A DNA stretch of 64,000 nucleotides from Sipunculus nudus (GCA_026874595.1 CM049314.1:56654300-56718299), one strand, 5' to 3'; shown: positions 12,816 to 25,950, counted from the stretch's first letter. Made by a program: numbers and translations. The notes: generated from the letters alone by a model not told the origin.

Positions 12816-13644
12816 GTAAGTGTAAACCTTATTTTCCTCGAATAATTTTGGCATTCTATAAGTTCCCATCAATCTATATACTTCTGACAGGTATCAATCA
12901 TTAGCCTTGTTTATACTATTTCATGGATAACAAAATTTTATGACGCCCATGTCCGGATGACTTTAATTTTAATTGCCAACTGTGAGCCAATCTCCCTCTG
13001 CGGCACCGATGGCGTTATTCTCGTATTATCGGCCATGTTTACCGCAGCCAAGCGATAGCTCAGGCGTCATTAGTAATGACGACTTCACACACAATCGCAC
13101 GCTATACGATATTTATATGAAAATATATTGTGTAAACATACGATTGTTTCAGTATTTACATTTAATACTCGAAGAGATAAATTCAAGGAGAAACTTACTT
13201 AACTGATAAGACAACGTTAGTTCACGCTTGGGATCTCCGGGAACTAATGAACCATTCAGAAGTCGGTGGGGGGGGGGGGGGGGGGTTCTATCGCTATATC
13301 AATTAGCACCGTGCTTATCAGCAGCATATCTTTGTGCCTTTGAACTGCGAGTTTTTTTACCCCCTTCTGCAACATTCGACACGGCCCCACTCCGAGTAGG
13401 AACTCCATTTGTTATAAACTCGTTTTGACAGGTACCTATGCCAACAAAACAAATAACATTTTTACTACATTAATCATTGCAGTTTGTAATTTGTTACCAA
13501 AACGTGACAGTAAATTTGAAGTTTCCATTAAGCCGAGCTTTAATTGAAGTGAGATAGTCGCCCTGATTTTGGTATTCTAATTGGCTCAGCACCGAGGATG
13601 AACACGTATTTCCGTTGTGAGGTGTTAAACAAATTAAATGCCTG
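12816..13644. other. Intergenic, with a poly-G run
   Basis: A run of about 18 consecutive G bases sits near 13268-13285. Open frames on both sides of 12340-12600 and at 12973-13428 have no recognisable domain. Nothing else is supported. Confidence 0.45.
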
Positions 13645-14889
13645 ACGACGTCATCTTCTGGACACCCTCTCCCAGCATGTACTCGAGAGCCATCAAAAGG
13701 CTTCTTGAATGAATTTTGCCAATCCCAAATAAGGGTAATGTTCCCCTTGATCTCCTACAATTTTCTTTTCATAGTTTGGAAAAGGTGGTCCGATAAAACC
13801 CAACTATTGGTCTTTCAGTGGTTCTATGTTGACTGCTGCACTTTCTATTCTGTTCCACCATAACAGTTCGCGAAATATGTATCTGGTAAGATGCTTTGGA
13901 TGTCGATTGCAGTCTGAACATTCAAAGTTTGCCCGCCTGCGATAAGAACCCGTAACGAAGAAAGGTATGGCTTTGCCGGTTTTTCTACTTTCAATACATC
14001 AAAGAGCAATAACCAAAGAACATTGCTGCTGTGCACCTTTCCTTTTCCGCTATAGCAAGGATTGTTTCAATATCTGTTTTGGTGACATATGTATCCATTG
14101 AAACGTTCAATAAGTCTAACACCAGGAACCACAGGGATAACGAGAATGGAGCCGCGTTGGGTGGTTGCCCTGTCGGTGAAGAAGATGACTGTTTAGGTCA
14201 ATGACAACTGTTTTCCAAAAACATAGACGTTGTTAATCAGCTCGAAATGAATATAAATGACCACCTTATGGATTCCAGTGCTACCCGTTGTTAAAAACAC
14301 AGCAGCTGCCGAGTCTAGAAGAATTTTGTCCTATATATTTTTAGTTTCGTTTATTTCAGATGGAGTCAACGTGTCTCGCGATTTCTCTAGTGAAAAAAAG
14401 TCCTAGTTAGGTTCTTTTATCAGCACCTGCTCAATAGCCGACAAGTCTAACTACTTGTGTTCGAACTGGCTCCAGAAGTGAAGTGTCTAATATATCTTGC
14501 TGAAATATCAAACACTTGCAATGTGTTATCTGCAGAAAGGTAAGTAATTCCTGTCCAGTTTTGGCATGTTGTGGAATGAGCACCACTGCGGCTCCCAGTG
14601 ATAATAAAGCATGTATGCTAACGTGGCGATCAGTGGAGTTAGATCCGATTATACTAACCTTGTCACCACATTTGAGACCAGGAAGCAGTCGTCGGAGTGC
14701 CGCAGCAACTTCAAGAGACTTCTGGAACAGTTCTGTGGAGCTGAGCATGCTTGCATTCAAATCGTTTTTGTAAATCTTTATCGCTACTTTCTCTGGATTT
14801 CCTATGAATCGTTCCTCTAATAGTCCAGAAAATGTTTTGTAGATAAAAGAAAAATATGCTGGGCAACTGGTGTAGCTTTTCTTCTTCAT
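13645..14889 (-). pseudogene. Intronless AMP-binding (adenylate-forming) enzyme pseudogene, copy 1
   Basis: The first 152 codons from the ATG at 14889 are still open and align with the N-terminus of the intact enzyme at 34961-36625: FSGLLEERF for FSDLLLKRY, GAAVVLIPQ for GAVVFLPHD, CKCLIFQQD for CKCFFFQWV. After the stop at 14431 the match continues in changing frames. A P-loop remnant TTGSTGIHK lies near 14290; TYVTKTDIETILAIAEKE and CTAAMFFGYC lie near 14000-14090; then the frame returns to LSSLRVLIAGGQTLN and CYGGTE, the A5 motif, near 13850-13960, and GFIGPPFPN near 13780. At least two frameshifts and several stops are visible, and the C-terminal domain beyond about 13645 is lost or unrecognisable. 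It has no introns, like the intact copy, and the same orientation. Short ATG frames inside it are not genes. Confidence 0.85.
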
Positions 14890-17399
14890 TATTAATTCTC
14901 ACTCTGAAAAGGAAACCAAATGACAATGTATTGATTTCAAATAAGAACACAGGCACTTCCCGCGTTTTAACAATTTACGAATATGGTACTGCTATTTCTT
15001 ATAGAAAAACTGCAACAACCCTTATTTTGTTTAGCCCGCACAAGCTAGGTACAATGATTGAGTGCTTGCTATCAAATGGTGAGTCAAGCATTGCTACATT
15101 TGCTGTGCCTCGATGCCACAACACGTAACTAAAAGCGCTGCCGCATTTTTTCTACGCTCCCCAGGCAGGGGAAATCTTGCGCTTCTAAAGAAGCAACTGA
15201 TTTTCACGCTTCCTGCTTTGACCGTTTATGATACATTTAGACACCAGATGGCGGTTCGTTGTCCCGCTGAAAAAAAACGTGCGTATGATGTGACAAGCAG
15301 CCAACTAGATGCCAATAAACAAACACTCGACAGGCATCCTGGCTTCGCCCATAGCTGCGCTTCAAGCGCCGCTTGATGACAGTTTATGGTCGAATTTAAT
15401 TGCTCCCTCTGCATTCTCGCATCATCGACCGATTTAATTATGACATTATGACTGTGTTAGCTTGGCCATGTATCTTTTGTCTGCAGAACTGATAGGTAAA
15501 GGGCTGTCTAAAGAGCGTACATTTGTCTAATACTCAAGAGACTTGTTTTTCTTCAGATGCCGGTATACACTTAATTGTGTGGAATCGTACATCACACCCG
15601 CAGTGGAGGGATAATCAATAATAACAAAAAAAACAGAAACGTGTGAGAGTCGGTGCAGTGAACGAGCTGAGGAGAAGAATTAAATAGTATTTCCTGTCTC
15701 GTAAAAACCTCAAGGTAATTGTAAATAAAAGGTTTACTTGATGCCCAATTAAGACGGATTACCCTTTCCTCCAATTTTACTATAAATACATTGGTTATAT
15801 TCAGCGCGTTATATTTTATGCTATATATTTGATTGTTTAGGATAGTAGGCACGCTGAGACCCAATTAACTATCGCTTGGTATTGCTTGGTATAATTATAA
15901 GTCAGATAAAGCACGAATGTACAGAAACGTACTAGAAATGTCGTATTGGGCACAGAAAAACGTATCAGCGGCTAAACTGGTACTGAATCAGAATGACAAC
16001 GGGCACGGGGTAAGATATTTACAAATGAACACTAGGAAAATGTATTATTATACATTATTACCTGCAGATAATATATAATATTTCGTCCTGTATTAGGAAA
16101 GAGTCGTCCGGTGGAAGCGTTACCACTGCACGTTACGGAAGCCTATATTAGGTTGCCCTTGCATAAGATGTCATCGACAGAACCTGAATCACATTCGGAC
16201 TATAGTCCAGTCGAAAGTTGGGCAATTTTTCTGTCAGTAATCTCCATTCGAGATGCAACGTGATAGCTGTTAAGGCATCTCCCTGCGTGCATTAATTGTG
16301 ATTTAACGTCTCATACGATAATATAGTGCACCTCTAAACACGCTTGGTTATATAAGCAGACTGTAACATAGTCTTTTACTATGTTGATCAACCACATATC
16401 ATACTATTTATAAAAGTACTTATATTAATGTGCCCTAAACCTACATGTTCATTGTTTAGGTATCATACATAGTTTTGCATCGTAAAGATTCTGGACACAG
16501 GAAGACGACAACTTGAAGATATGAATATAAAATAAGTTTATTAAAAATGTATATATATGTATATATATAATATATATATATGAATATGTATCTCCAGCAG
16601 TTAGTTTGATTAATATCTTTCTATGTTAATCAGCACCTAGCAAGCATTTTTCCATTGTATCTTACTCTTTATATATAATTTCCGTGAAGAATTTTGAAAA
16701 TTTAGGACACCGTTTAGTTTGGAGTCACATTAAGTTGGAATCTGAAAAAGAATCATACCTCAGATCAAAACGCAAAATGCTTTCTGCCTTGACCTAATAC
16801 TACCTAATACTACCAGTGTGAAAAGTAATTGAAGTTGGCTATATTGCCTGAATATAAGATTTCAATTGACCAGGTTGTACACTGTGAACCGGTCGTAGAA
16901 ATGTACTTGCATACTTTTGGGAATACGTTAAATACCTTAGGCATTTATTTCTTTCATTTTAAAATAGATAATTGGCCTATTTTATAGATGTAACATAATC
17001 GGAAAGTAAATAGTGAAAAACATTAGATTTCAACAAGAAATATGCTTGTTATAAAATACACAGAATCATATTTCTTAATCTAAGATTTTTATTTCCGTGT
17101 CCAGGGAGGGGAGAACATTTTATAAATATAATTCTAAACATGAAAAATATGAAATATATAAATTCATTAAAATGACTGGATATAGAATAACCAGAAACAA
17201 GTATAAGAGCGCTTGTCATAAACTATAATGATACAGCAAAAGAAAATGAAAACATGTAAATCATATCTTTGACTGTATAATGAAGGATATCACATTCAGA
17301 TTGTTTGTTTGATATAAATATAAATAACATGGATAAGATGAAACATCAGACGCCATATGATTCTAACATGAAAGCAAATACAACAACCTTCCTTTTAAA
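14890..17399. other. Intergenic between the two AMP-binding relics
   Basis: Apart from one candidate exon (15917-16009) and a short imperfect (TA)n/(ATG) microsatellite at about 16547-16582, nothing is recognised. Open frames at 15113-15414 on both strands lack domains. Confidence 0.45.
15917..16009 (+). CDS. Candidate coding exon, unrecognised
   Basis: An ATG opens 31 codons (MYRNVLEMSYWAQKNVSAAK then LVLNQNDNGHG) ending at GGG|GTAAGA, a good donor in phase 0. Codon composition looks less AT-biased than the flanks. I do not recognise the peptide and cannot connect it to other exons, so it may be coincidence. Confidence 0.22.
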
Positions 17400-17965
17400 C
17401 TGCGCAGTGGGTTTTAATATCGATTCGTTTTTCGATACTTTTCTATCGCGGAGACATGGGCAATCTTCAATTGTCTAAACGTACTTCTGCGTTCTGTCAC
17501 CAGCAACTTTGGAACCTATGACCTTCTGACAAACTATTCCAGCAGATCTGCCTCCTTCACCGTGCTGCCTTGCTTCAGAAATATGCATGCGGATAATTCT
17601 TGTCCCAGTTGGTCATCTAGCACGCCCGTCACCTGAAAGGCACTGTTTTCAGGATCTTCCAAATTATATTTTAAAAGTCTACTGGAAATATCTGGACTGC
17701 GGACCGTATAATTTTGTCAAAGTATATGTCCCTGATGTTCATATCACCAGTGTTGTTAATAAAGGCAAGTCACATGTGACGTATCAACAGTGGGGTGACG
17801 TCAGCGTCCGTACATCCTTTCCATAAATATACCCAAGTGTGACCAACAGTTCCTTAAATAAAGTTTGCCATTTCGGCTGACGGTTATGTCTTACCATGAT
17901 CTCTTTGTTGTCTGCCCGGTGTTGCGATGGTGAGGAAAAAAAACATCATGGGTCCCATTACGAAT
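17400..17965 (-). pseudogene. AMP-binding enzyme pseudogene fragment, copy 2 (C-terminal part)
   Basis: Reading the minus strand from about 17965 downward gives, in order and with frame changes, pieces of the C-terminal half of the enzyme intact at 34961-36625. They are RADNKEIMV (for LVDENNVLL), GYIYGKD (for GYLHSTGK), NNTGDMNIRDIYFDKI (for the TGDLAVMDTYGRIKI A7 region), and SSRLLKYNLEDPENSAFQVT followed by GVLDDQLGQELSACIFLK (for EKRLAEHPEIKAVQVIGVPD and onward). DLLE then ends at a TAG. Stops, a deletion of the A8 hinge segment and at least two frameshifts are visible. The N-terminal half is not recognisable above 18000. It is a separate copy, not the tail of copy 1: on the minus strand its C-terminus comes before the N-terminus of copy 1. 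Confidence 0.7.
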
Positions 17966-18941
17966 ACAGCTTGTATATTTATCATGAGGTCGTTAGTATT
18001 TGGGCCGACGATTAAATTTTTATTTATCTCTCAGCCCTCTCGTATTCAACATATACTTAACCTTTAGTGCATGACTTGTTTACAGTTGCTCAAGAGTTTG
18101 TTTCGGGCTATTCTACACAGAGGAACATCGTATTGCATACACTGAAACAAATTAGATAGTATACCCCCATTCCGTGACTTTGACCTAGTAAGGAAATCCG
18201 GTTAAAATGTTTACATGATTTGTAACGGTTGTATAAAAATGGCTTTGTATATCATCCGATTATTTAGTTTAAGAGGTCAAGGGGTATACACACTCTCTAG
18301 TGTTATAGCATTACATTACATCATGTAATTTTTGGGATATCTTAATTAGTTTATTCAGCAAACATAAATCGAAACTAAAAGCACTGTCATAACACAAAAT
18401 GTCAGAGCACCTAACAAAACCTAATTTTGCGGAATTTCTCATGGGCGAAAGCGATAGGACGCTAAGCATTTTAGCATTATTAAATTACAGTAAAGCTTTA
18501 AGCTCTCAATGAAATATATGCAAGTGTCAATTATCACTAATCGATGTGCGGTCCGAAATTACACTCTTGAAGAATTTTACGCTTGAGCTGGCAGCTAGCT
18601 CTCGGCATTCCCTGCCAAACCTCCAAAATAATCTAACTAAATTTAAAATAAGAACGCAAAATGCTATTGTGTAATATGAAGACCTGATTAATATTGCCTA
18701 GACTTCTTGCAATATAATACCGTGCAGTTTGAACAAAATTAACAAAACACAATCTTCACTTGTAACAGTTTCTAACAGTTCCAACTGAACTCTGTTATAA
18801 TTTCTACCGCACAAACTGAATGAACAACCGCCTCAAGTGGTATTTAAAACGACTGATATAACAAACCTGTTCCAAGGTGATGTAGACTGCGCGTGACAGT
18901 CGGTACAAACCTGCCTATTCAGTGGTATTGGACACAATAAG
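17966..18941. other. Intergenic, nothing recognised
   Basis: The N-terminal half of the adjacent AMP-binding relic would lie here, but no convincing match was found on the minus strand. Confidence 0.4.
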
Positions 18942-19131
18942 TGAAGTGTTACACTGCCATATATTTACCTATTAAGGGCTGATCAGAAATGAGCGTCAGG
19001 TATGGTATTTTTTTATTGGTAAGATTCTGTCAGTGTCAACCTGCTTGTTTGGTCGTACAAAAAATTATATGAAGTGTTTCACTGGCATACCTGTTGAAGA
19101 CGGATCGGAAATGAACGTCTAGTATGGTATT
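18942..19131 (+). repeat. Two-copy local duplication
   Basis: A block at about 18942-19008 (GAAGTGTTACACTGCCATA, then GATCAGAAATGAGCGTC and TATGGTATT) recurs at about 19071-19131 (GAAGTGTTTCACTGGCATA, GATCGGAAATGAACGTC, TATGGTATT), offset about 128 bases. It is a diverged tandem repeat of unknown origin. Confidence 0.6.
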
Positions 19132-19952
19132 AACCAATTTATTTGTGAGTTTTGTTTTGTCAATGGGAACATATTCTGCTGTCTTAAGTACTCCTATATG
19201 AATACAAATGAGACAGACAGAGGTGTAAAATGCCATAAGGATATTCACAGGTGTATTATGATGTGATTTGGAGCTTAAATGACGAGTTGCAAGTGGATAT
19301 GAGCAGACGTTATTAGATCATGGAGTATAAAGAATGTATTGACGCTTAATGAGTGCAAGAAATGGTCACATAAATGTAATATATTCACGCCTAATATGAT
19401 ACCTGTCATATATTTGAATCACACAATATGAATGTGTACGTCAGATACGCCAGTAATTACTTAAAATGTGTTAACATCAACTTTTATTAAAATTCTAACA
19501 ATTTTGGTACAGTACATATAATTTTAAATGTCTGAGATTCACCTTTAAATCAATGTGCACAAATTGATATGCTAGAAGCATTATACTGGCTATTATTCGT
19601 GTTTTATCACTGGCGTGAGTGTAGAGATCATAAATAGGATGCATTGGCGACAAACTTACAAGTCTCTGATTTGAGGTACACTATTCTTTATTGTAACTAT
19701 AGAGCAGGGGGGCAGCCCATGCTCAGGGGCGGGCCCCTTGTTACTTACTGACTCTCAACAGATAGCATGTATCCCAGCAAGATTCATAAAACACGGAGTT
19801 ACCAATCAGAGATTTTCCAGATGTGTCAGAACAGATACAGTTAAAGAAAGGTCTGCACAGGAGTTGAATGAAAGAGCAATTAGACTGCATAGAGTTGCCA
19901 TGTAATCAAGGCTAAGCAATTACAGTCATTATTGAGGCACATCAGAAAAATC
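19132..19952. other. Intergenic, nothing recognised
   Basis: No gene, RNA or clear repeat was identified. A short GC-rich segment with a run of G lies near 19707-19738. Confidence 0.4.
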
Positions 19953-20110
19953 TCTGAGTCCCTCTTATGATATCCTGTGTGATGTGTTAGTCTAATTCTC
20001 TCTTGTGCTATCCTGTGTGAGGTGTTAGTCTGAACCTCTCTTGTGGTATCCTCTGTGCAGTGTTAATGTGCACCTCTGTTGTGGTTCCTCTCGGCCTCTC
20101 TTGTCGTTTC
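19953..20110 (+). repeat. Minisatellite, period about 38 bp, about 3.5 copies
   Basis: The word TATCCTGTGTGA recurs at 19971, 20009 and, as TATCCTCTGTG, at 20047. Each is followed by GTGTTAGTCT or GTGTTAATG and preceded by CTCTCTTGTG. Copies degrade toward the right. Confidence 0.75.
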
Positions 20111-21196
20111 ATGTGATGAGGCACAGGTTAATACAGTTTACAGGGTTAAGGATCTTTGTTTGATACTAAACATTCGGTTTCGAAAAAAAACTGCTTTTCC
20201 ATTTGTTTTAGAGTTTAGGAAATTTGAAGTTTTCCAGGTTTATTCTCATTTTGTACATCGACCATATATCCTCAGCAATATTTATGGGTCAATTCAAAGT
20301 CCCCTCTTCAATTGTCCTCCTGTCAACCCCTTCATCCCAAAACACAATAATATCCCACTGCATCAAAACTTTCTTCACTCACAACAGGATCATGAACAAT
20401 ATAATCAGGTAAATAATATAAAATCAGATTTTGCTCTGATTCCAACATTACATTATAATTCACAAAGTAAGCTAATGTGCAATGTTCAAAATATTCGCAA
20501 TATGAGATGCATAATATTAAGATTACTGAGAATATTTGAAACTATAAACTGAATATAATTATTCAATGAGTATGTGTTTTATTCGCTGTAAATTAAGTGG
20601 GGGGTTAAAAATGGCACCGCGTCCATTGAAAAAGGGAGGGGACATGGCTTCCTGCCATCCTGAAACAAGACTCACACTTTCTTGCACAGGTAGCCCCTTC
20701 GTTCCCCGGCTTAAATTGTTGTCTGATAAGTGCGTCCGGAATTTTAATCATAGTATGACTACCTTTGAGGATTAGTATACAAATTAATTTTTAATTGTGT
20801 TTTTATGTTTTTTTTATTTATTTAACATTCAGCATAAAGACAGAAGATAATAGATATGTTGTACATAAAAAAGTAAGAATCATTTTATCCGCAGCTTTTA
20901 TTGATAAAGTAATATACAAAGAAACATGGAGCGTATCGCTAAAACGAATCGGGTATCGAAATGAGTGTATCACAATACGTATTGTACCTAATCAGTCGGA
21001 CCGATACCTAGCCCTCACATTTTAGAAGTGGACGGGTGACTATAATGACGGCCAATTACATGTTTTGCGTAATTTATTTATCGGTTCGTGATATGTACAC
21101 TAGATTCATCTTTATTGAACAAAATATAGAATTATATACTTCTCTTTTTAAAATATTTTGTCTGTTCTCTCTCAATAAATACGTATTATATTGATA

Positions 21197-21258
<62 letters not shown>

Positions 21259-22870
21259 ATAATATGTACATAACAGTCATTTCTCTCGTATGTAATACAG
21301 GCCTTTTCATTTCTCCCTTTAAAATACTATGTCTGCTGTATCTTACAAATAATACATATTATCTTTCTCTATTATCTATCCCTCTCTTTTTCTCTTTCTG
21401 TCTCTCTCTTTCTCTCTGATTCTCTTAAAATTGCTTTAAATAAATAAGGAATATACTTTGGAAAAGAATTAATATATAATCGTTGCGCTTCAGAGAACAT
21501 AGATATTGGTTACTCAAAATGAATCAGTCACTCGGTGTTGTTATAACAATCGATATATCACTGTTACTCCTAATCCCTTTGACATTTAAATTTTCTAGAA
21601 ACCCTGATAAAGATGTGTTTCCTTTGATGTACACGGACAGATTGGATTCTTTCATTATGTCAAGTAAATTCTATTTATAATACATGCAGCGATTACTTCA
21701 AATTTTGATATTTTATGTTCTAATCTTCCTGATTTTATAGAATAATAAAACAATAAATCGATATAAAATACACACAAACATTGGATATATGTTTGTGACA
21801 TATCCAGTAGCCGACTGCTGACTGCTGACTATTATTTGAAGTATACTTGTCTCATTGTATTTTTGCTTCTATAAATCAAATATAATGTGAAATATGACCA
21901 TTTATAACGGTTTATTTGACAGAGGAAGCTTGCCTTTCTTGTCTGACCTGTGATAGGTCAACCGTCTTGCCGACTACCCGGCGTGGGTAAAGTCAATCAC
22001 CCATGATGCACGGGTCCGCTAGACTTTTGCCGGGTTTATCCTATCACACTTTGTCTGAAAGAAAAACTACAAATTAACATAGGAGTATATCACTTGAGAC
22101 CGTTGTAACCAGTTTTGGACATTTAAGACCTGTAAGACAAATATCCATCTTATATTACCATTCAGCTATGCGATTCTCTATAGGACTGATGTTAACAAAT
22201 GACTTAACTTACAGTAATTTAACCTTATATTATATATGTATAGAGTTTTGAAATAGGCATTCTTTATTTCCACTCCAAGGTGGGAGTGGAAATAAGCATT
22301 CCTATTTGTATATAACATAATTAGTTATGAATATAAAGATATATTTCGTGTATCATAATCAGAAACGACACTTGTATTATAGTATTATTGACATAGAAGG
22401 CAAACCGACTTTTCTGAGAAAAAAAAAATTGTCAATGTTGTAGTCGGCGTTCCGGCTTTTGACATTCAGGAAGGACACCCAAATTCAAATATACACGGAG
22501 TGTCCATAATTTGATATACACTAGGTCACACCCAGCGGGGGCACTCAGTTTACCGATGACCCGAAAGGATTATTTGAGGTAGTTCCGTTGTCTGTAAACT
22601 CTAAAATTATCGTTAATCGGGAAATCGTGGCACTGTTTTGACATTTGCTTTTCAATGTACTTATGAAACAGTCAGTCCAGTGACATCATGAATTGTCAAC
22701 ATAGACTTAATAAATTGATTACCAAAACAACATAGCTTCAAAGAGGCTGTGTAATAACAGTGACAGTGTATACTGATAGGGCAGATCCCACCACAACATC
22801 CCGTGACTGACCGACGTGTAGCCAATAAAGCTGTTAGAGTCGAAGAAAGAGTTGACCGACTTGTGAAGGC
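20111..22870. other. Intergenic with a long uninformative open frame
   Basis: A 157-codon plus-strand frame (20079-20552) is open but has no recognisable domain, overlaps the minisatellite and reads like low-complexity AT-rich sequence. I do not call it a gene. A (TC)n(TA)n microsatellite at 21196-21254 is listed separately. No other feature was recognised. Confidence 0.4.
21196..21254. repeat. (TC)n-(TA)n compound microsatellite
   Basis: About 12 TC units (21196-21220) followed directly by about 17 TA units (21221-21254). Confidence 0.9.
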
Positions 22871-22877
22871 ATATGCT

Positions 22878-23262
22878 GCGTTCGTTACTGCTCGGAAATA
22901 TGGTAATTACGAGTTTCCCAGTGGAAAATACCTTTCGAAAAGAATACCACTGAGAAACTGGGATTTTGCGGAGCTTGTCGATCAATCCCACTTAGCGACC
23001 TTCACCTTTATTCACTGCTTTTCGAGATGCAGGGAGCAAATAAAGACACAAACATTTGATTGGTTTACATAAAAGTTTCAAATGACAAATAAAGTTGAAC
23101 AAATATGACATGAAACATGTTTTATTAATTCTTTTTGGTTATTATAACAATCTAGACATCTGGTCAGTGGGTCTTTTGTTGGGTACCGAACGTTCGCAAG
23201 TCGTACGTACGACCTGCCATCCGGTCATTACCATATTTCCGAGCGGTAACGAACGCAACATT
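22878..23262. repeat. Inverted repeat with inner hairpin, MITE-like
   Basis: The arm TGCGTTCGTTACTGCTCGG, continuing AAATATGGTAAT, at about 22878-22910 is found in reverse complement (one base changed) at about 23225-23258, about 310 bases away. Inside lies a small hairpin, GTTTCCCAGTGG facing CCACTGAGAAAC (about 22913-22963). A perfect 14-base palindrome, GTCGTACGTACGAC, lies near 23200. Open frames overlapping it on both strands look like by-products. Confidence 0.5.
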
Positions 23263-25065
23263 AATCTCTGTCAATTGGTCTTGGTCTAACGACACCACAT
23301 ATTGCCAGTTACCTACTCCGAGGTACAGTATCTAACGTGGTAGATGGTTGTTGTTGCTTGCTTTGCGTTGTGAGAGCGAAAGAGAGAGAGAGAGAACTAT
23401 ATGGAATTGATTATTGCATTATTAAGCATTGTAATTAGCTTGTACCGGGCAACTGAATCATATATATGATTATTTTATTCGCTAGATTTCTTTTCCCTTT
23501 TTGCTTTAGTTAGATCTTAATATGCAGCAGTTATTGTTTATGTGTTCGTCTGTGTATGATCGGAATTTTATTTATATCTGTATATCTTATAAGGAATGCA
23601 TGTATGTTGTATCCAGTCATGTTTTGTACTGTCTTGTAGGGATTAACGTTGAATTCTGGTATGTTTATAGTTAGGCTTATTAAAGTAATAGAAATATTTC
23701 CTTTTTATATTTGTGCGGACATAATGTAATTTCCCAGCATGTGTTTAATAAAGTATATCTGATCATATCTCGATTTATGTTTTTTCGATGAGTTGATGAG
23801 AGGAAGGTATGACCAGGTCGCTACGGTTAGCTCTGCGGCGTAAATCCACTTAGCACCTGATAGCCAGCAACCTCGGAACGCGTCACTCACCCTGCCTCAA
23901 CTCCGATGTGTGGGGAATAACTCTTTTTGTACCCCAAAAAATAAGTTTTGAATTCAGGCAACGCTTCTACCTTCCATTCAATTTAATTCATGGGTTCCAA
24001 ATTAAAGAATAGTCTACCAACAGAAACTAAAGAAGCTCTTTCCGTATATAAACATTTAAGAAACGCCTAAAGCACTTGATATTTAGCGGACTACTTACGG
24101 ACGTGAACTTTTAGTGAAATCATCTGATATTGTTACGTGTCATATAACATTATTGCATGCAAGTACTGACTTTTACCTCATTAAATATTTTTGGTTTTTT
24201 AACTTTTAACAAGTTTTTTTGTGGAAGATCAGGCTATGCCTGAATATGTCATTATTTTATTTTTTTTTTTACATTGCTAATAAATTTGCTAATAAAAATG
24301 TGATACAAAACGAAGATGTCCGAAAATCTCACCTCTACTTTGTTTGTGCGCTGTCTTTCCGCTATGGACCCATTGGAGCAGACAGCAAAACAAACAATTT
24401 TATCTTTTTTTTATAAAGTGCACCTGAAATCGGCTTTCTGCAAAATTCCTGTCCAATTGCAAGGAGTCACCTAAAAAGTAACGTAATCGCTTGTTTCTTT
24501 CGGGACCTACAGACGTCAGGTCAGTATTGTATAAGGCCAGTCAGTGTAAACCAACTTCATTGCTCCAATCAGTGGAATTCAAAGTAAGGTATCAGCGAAA
24601 AAACAATCCAGTCATGTTACTCTTGTTCTGCCGCAAGGTGGCGCATCGATCACCGGTCGAGCAAACACGAGGTGGAGAACGAGCGGAGGACTGACTGTGT
24701 TTTTTCATTGTCTTTTGAGAATGCTTTTGAGACTGAAAGCTGGCAGGCCTCTGAGACAATGCCCTGCCACACAGGGTTATGATTCAATGTGTGATATGAG
24801 TGAAAATATGTTATATTTAAAGCTCTTGTCCGGATGACGTCACATCGGTTCAAGGACCCTAGCTTCCATTAATGTTCTTATTTTAAATAATTAACAAACA
24901 TATATTTTAGTTACAGACCAGTCGCGCACCGTTTTGACGATGTTTCACTCAATTGGACATGAATGCTACAAAATAAAACAAAAATCATAGATATTGAATT
25001 ACTGCTTAGTATTCGTTTTATCAATTTGATAAATGATATAGGCAGTCAAATCTGTCTAGATATTT
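23263..25065. other. Intergenic, nothing recognised
   Basis: A short (GA)n run lies near 23377-23394. The remainder is AT-rich without domains, splice-bounded exons or RNA signatures that I can support. Confidence 0.4.
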
Positions 25066-25090
25066 ATATATACACACATATATATATATG

Positions 25091-25140
<50 letters not shown>

Positions 25141-25141
25141 T
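25066..25141. repeat. (AT)n microsatellite, interrupted
   Basis: Imperfect TA/CA/TG-interrupted (AT)n. Confidence 0.85.
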
Positions 25142-25387
25142 GTATAGGAAGAACTAAACTAGGTTTTCTGCAGACATTTCATGACTAATTAGTTTCGTAC
25201 TACATGCTCCGAGCGCGTGGCACTCCCCGGATGTTGTAGCTCGTTGCAATGAATATCAGTTGTGGGGGTCTTTGTTTATTGTAAAGCTACTTGGGTCAGG
25301 GTCAGCTGTGTGGTGTCATCCATCTTTGTTGATGGCAGGCTTCTGGTATTTCTCCGGTCCCAGGCTGGGGGCTGCACTATATATCAC

Positions 25388-25388
<1 letters not shown>

Positions 25389-25437
<49 letters not shown>
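25389..25437. repeat. (AT)n microsatellite
   Basis: About 24 uninterrupted TA units. Repetitive Ile-Tyr open frames across it are artefacts. Confidence 0.9.
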
Positions 25438-25441
<4 letters not shown>

Positions 25442-25683
25442 GACATCAGACAGATTAATGGGTATAGCTGGCAAGCTAGCCCCGTTGACCTTGCGAAGAG
25501 TCACACTGTCAGCTTCGTTTACGGATAGTCTCTAGCTCTTACGAAGGCTACAGGGGTAACTGAAATTTTAGCAACAATCTGTATATGTTATCCAAATAAT
25601 ATGATTGTTTGAAATGTTGGCGTTGATGCCTCTCTTCTTTTTATGTTCATTGACTGTCTAAAGCCAGCATCCGGAGAATTTAG

Positions 25684-25685
<2 letters not shown>

Positions 25686-25717
<32 letters not shown>
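25686..25717. repeat. (AT)n microsatellite
   Basis: About 16 AT units. Confidence 0.9.
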
Positions 25718-25720
<3 letters not shown>

Positions 25721-25735
25721 TGTATATATTATTAT

Positions 25736-25950
25736 ATATATGACATACATAAAAACACAAGTTTAATCGGCCCATTCATATGACATAACAACGTCCATTG
25801 GCCCATACATATGACATACATAAAAACACAAGGTACATTGGCCCATACATATGACATACATAAAAACACAAGGTACATTGGCCCATACATATGACATACA
25901 TAAAACATAATGTACATTTGCCCAGAACATATGAAATACATAAAAAAAGA
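25736..25950. repeat. Minisatellite, period 40 bp, about 5 copies
   Basis: GCCCATACATATGACATACA begins at 25801, 25841 and 25881, so the spacing is exactly 40 bases. Each unit continues TAAAAACACAAGGTACATTG. Diverged copies lie before (25736-25800) and after (to about 25950). A length of 40 is not a multiple of three, so the repeat is open in all three minus frames. That produces overlapping Cys-rich frames that should not be taken as proteins. Confidence 0.9.

Noticed and set aside
13845..14036. Separate 63-codon gene with an ATG
   Set aside because: It is an in-frame fragment of the AMP-binding pseudogene; the ATG-like start falls after a frameshift.
20079..20552. 157-codon plus-strand open frame
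   Set aside because: It starts inside a minisatellite, has no recognisable domain, no splice or poly(A) context, and reads like translated AT-rich noise.
22719..23072. Opposing 89-90 codon frames
   Set aside because: They overlap an inverted, hairpin-bearing repeat and are probably by-products of it.
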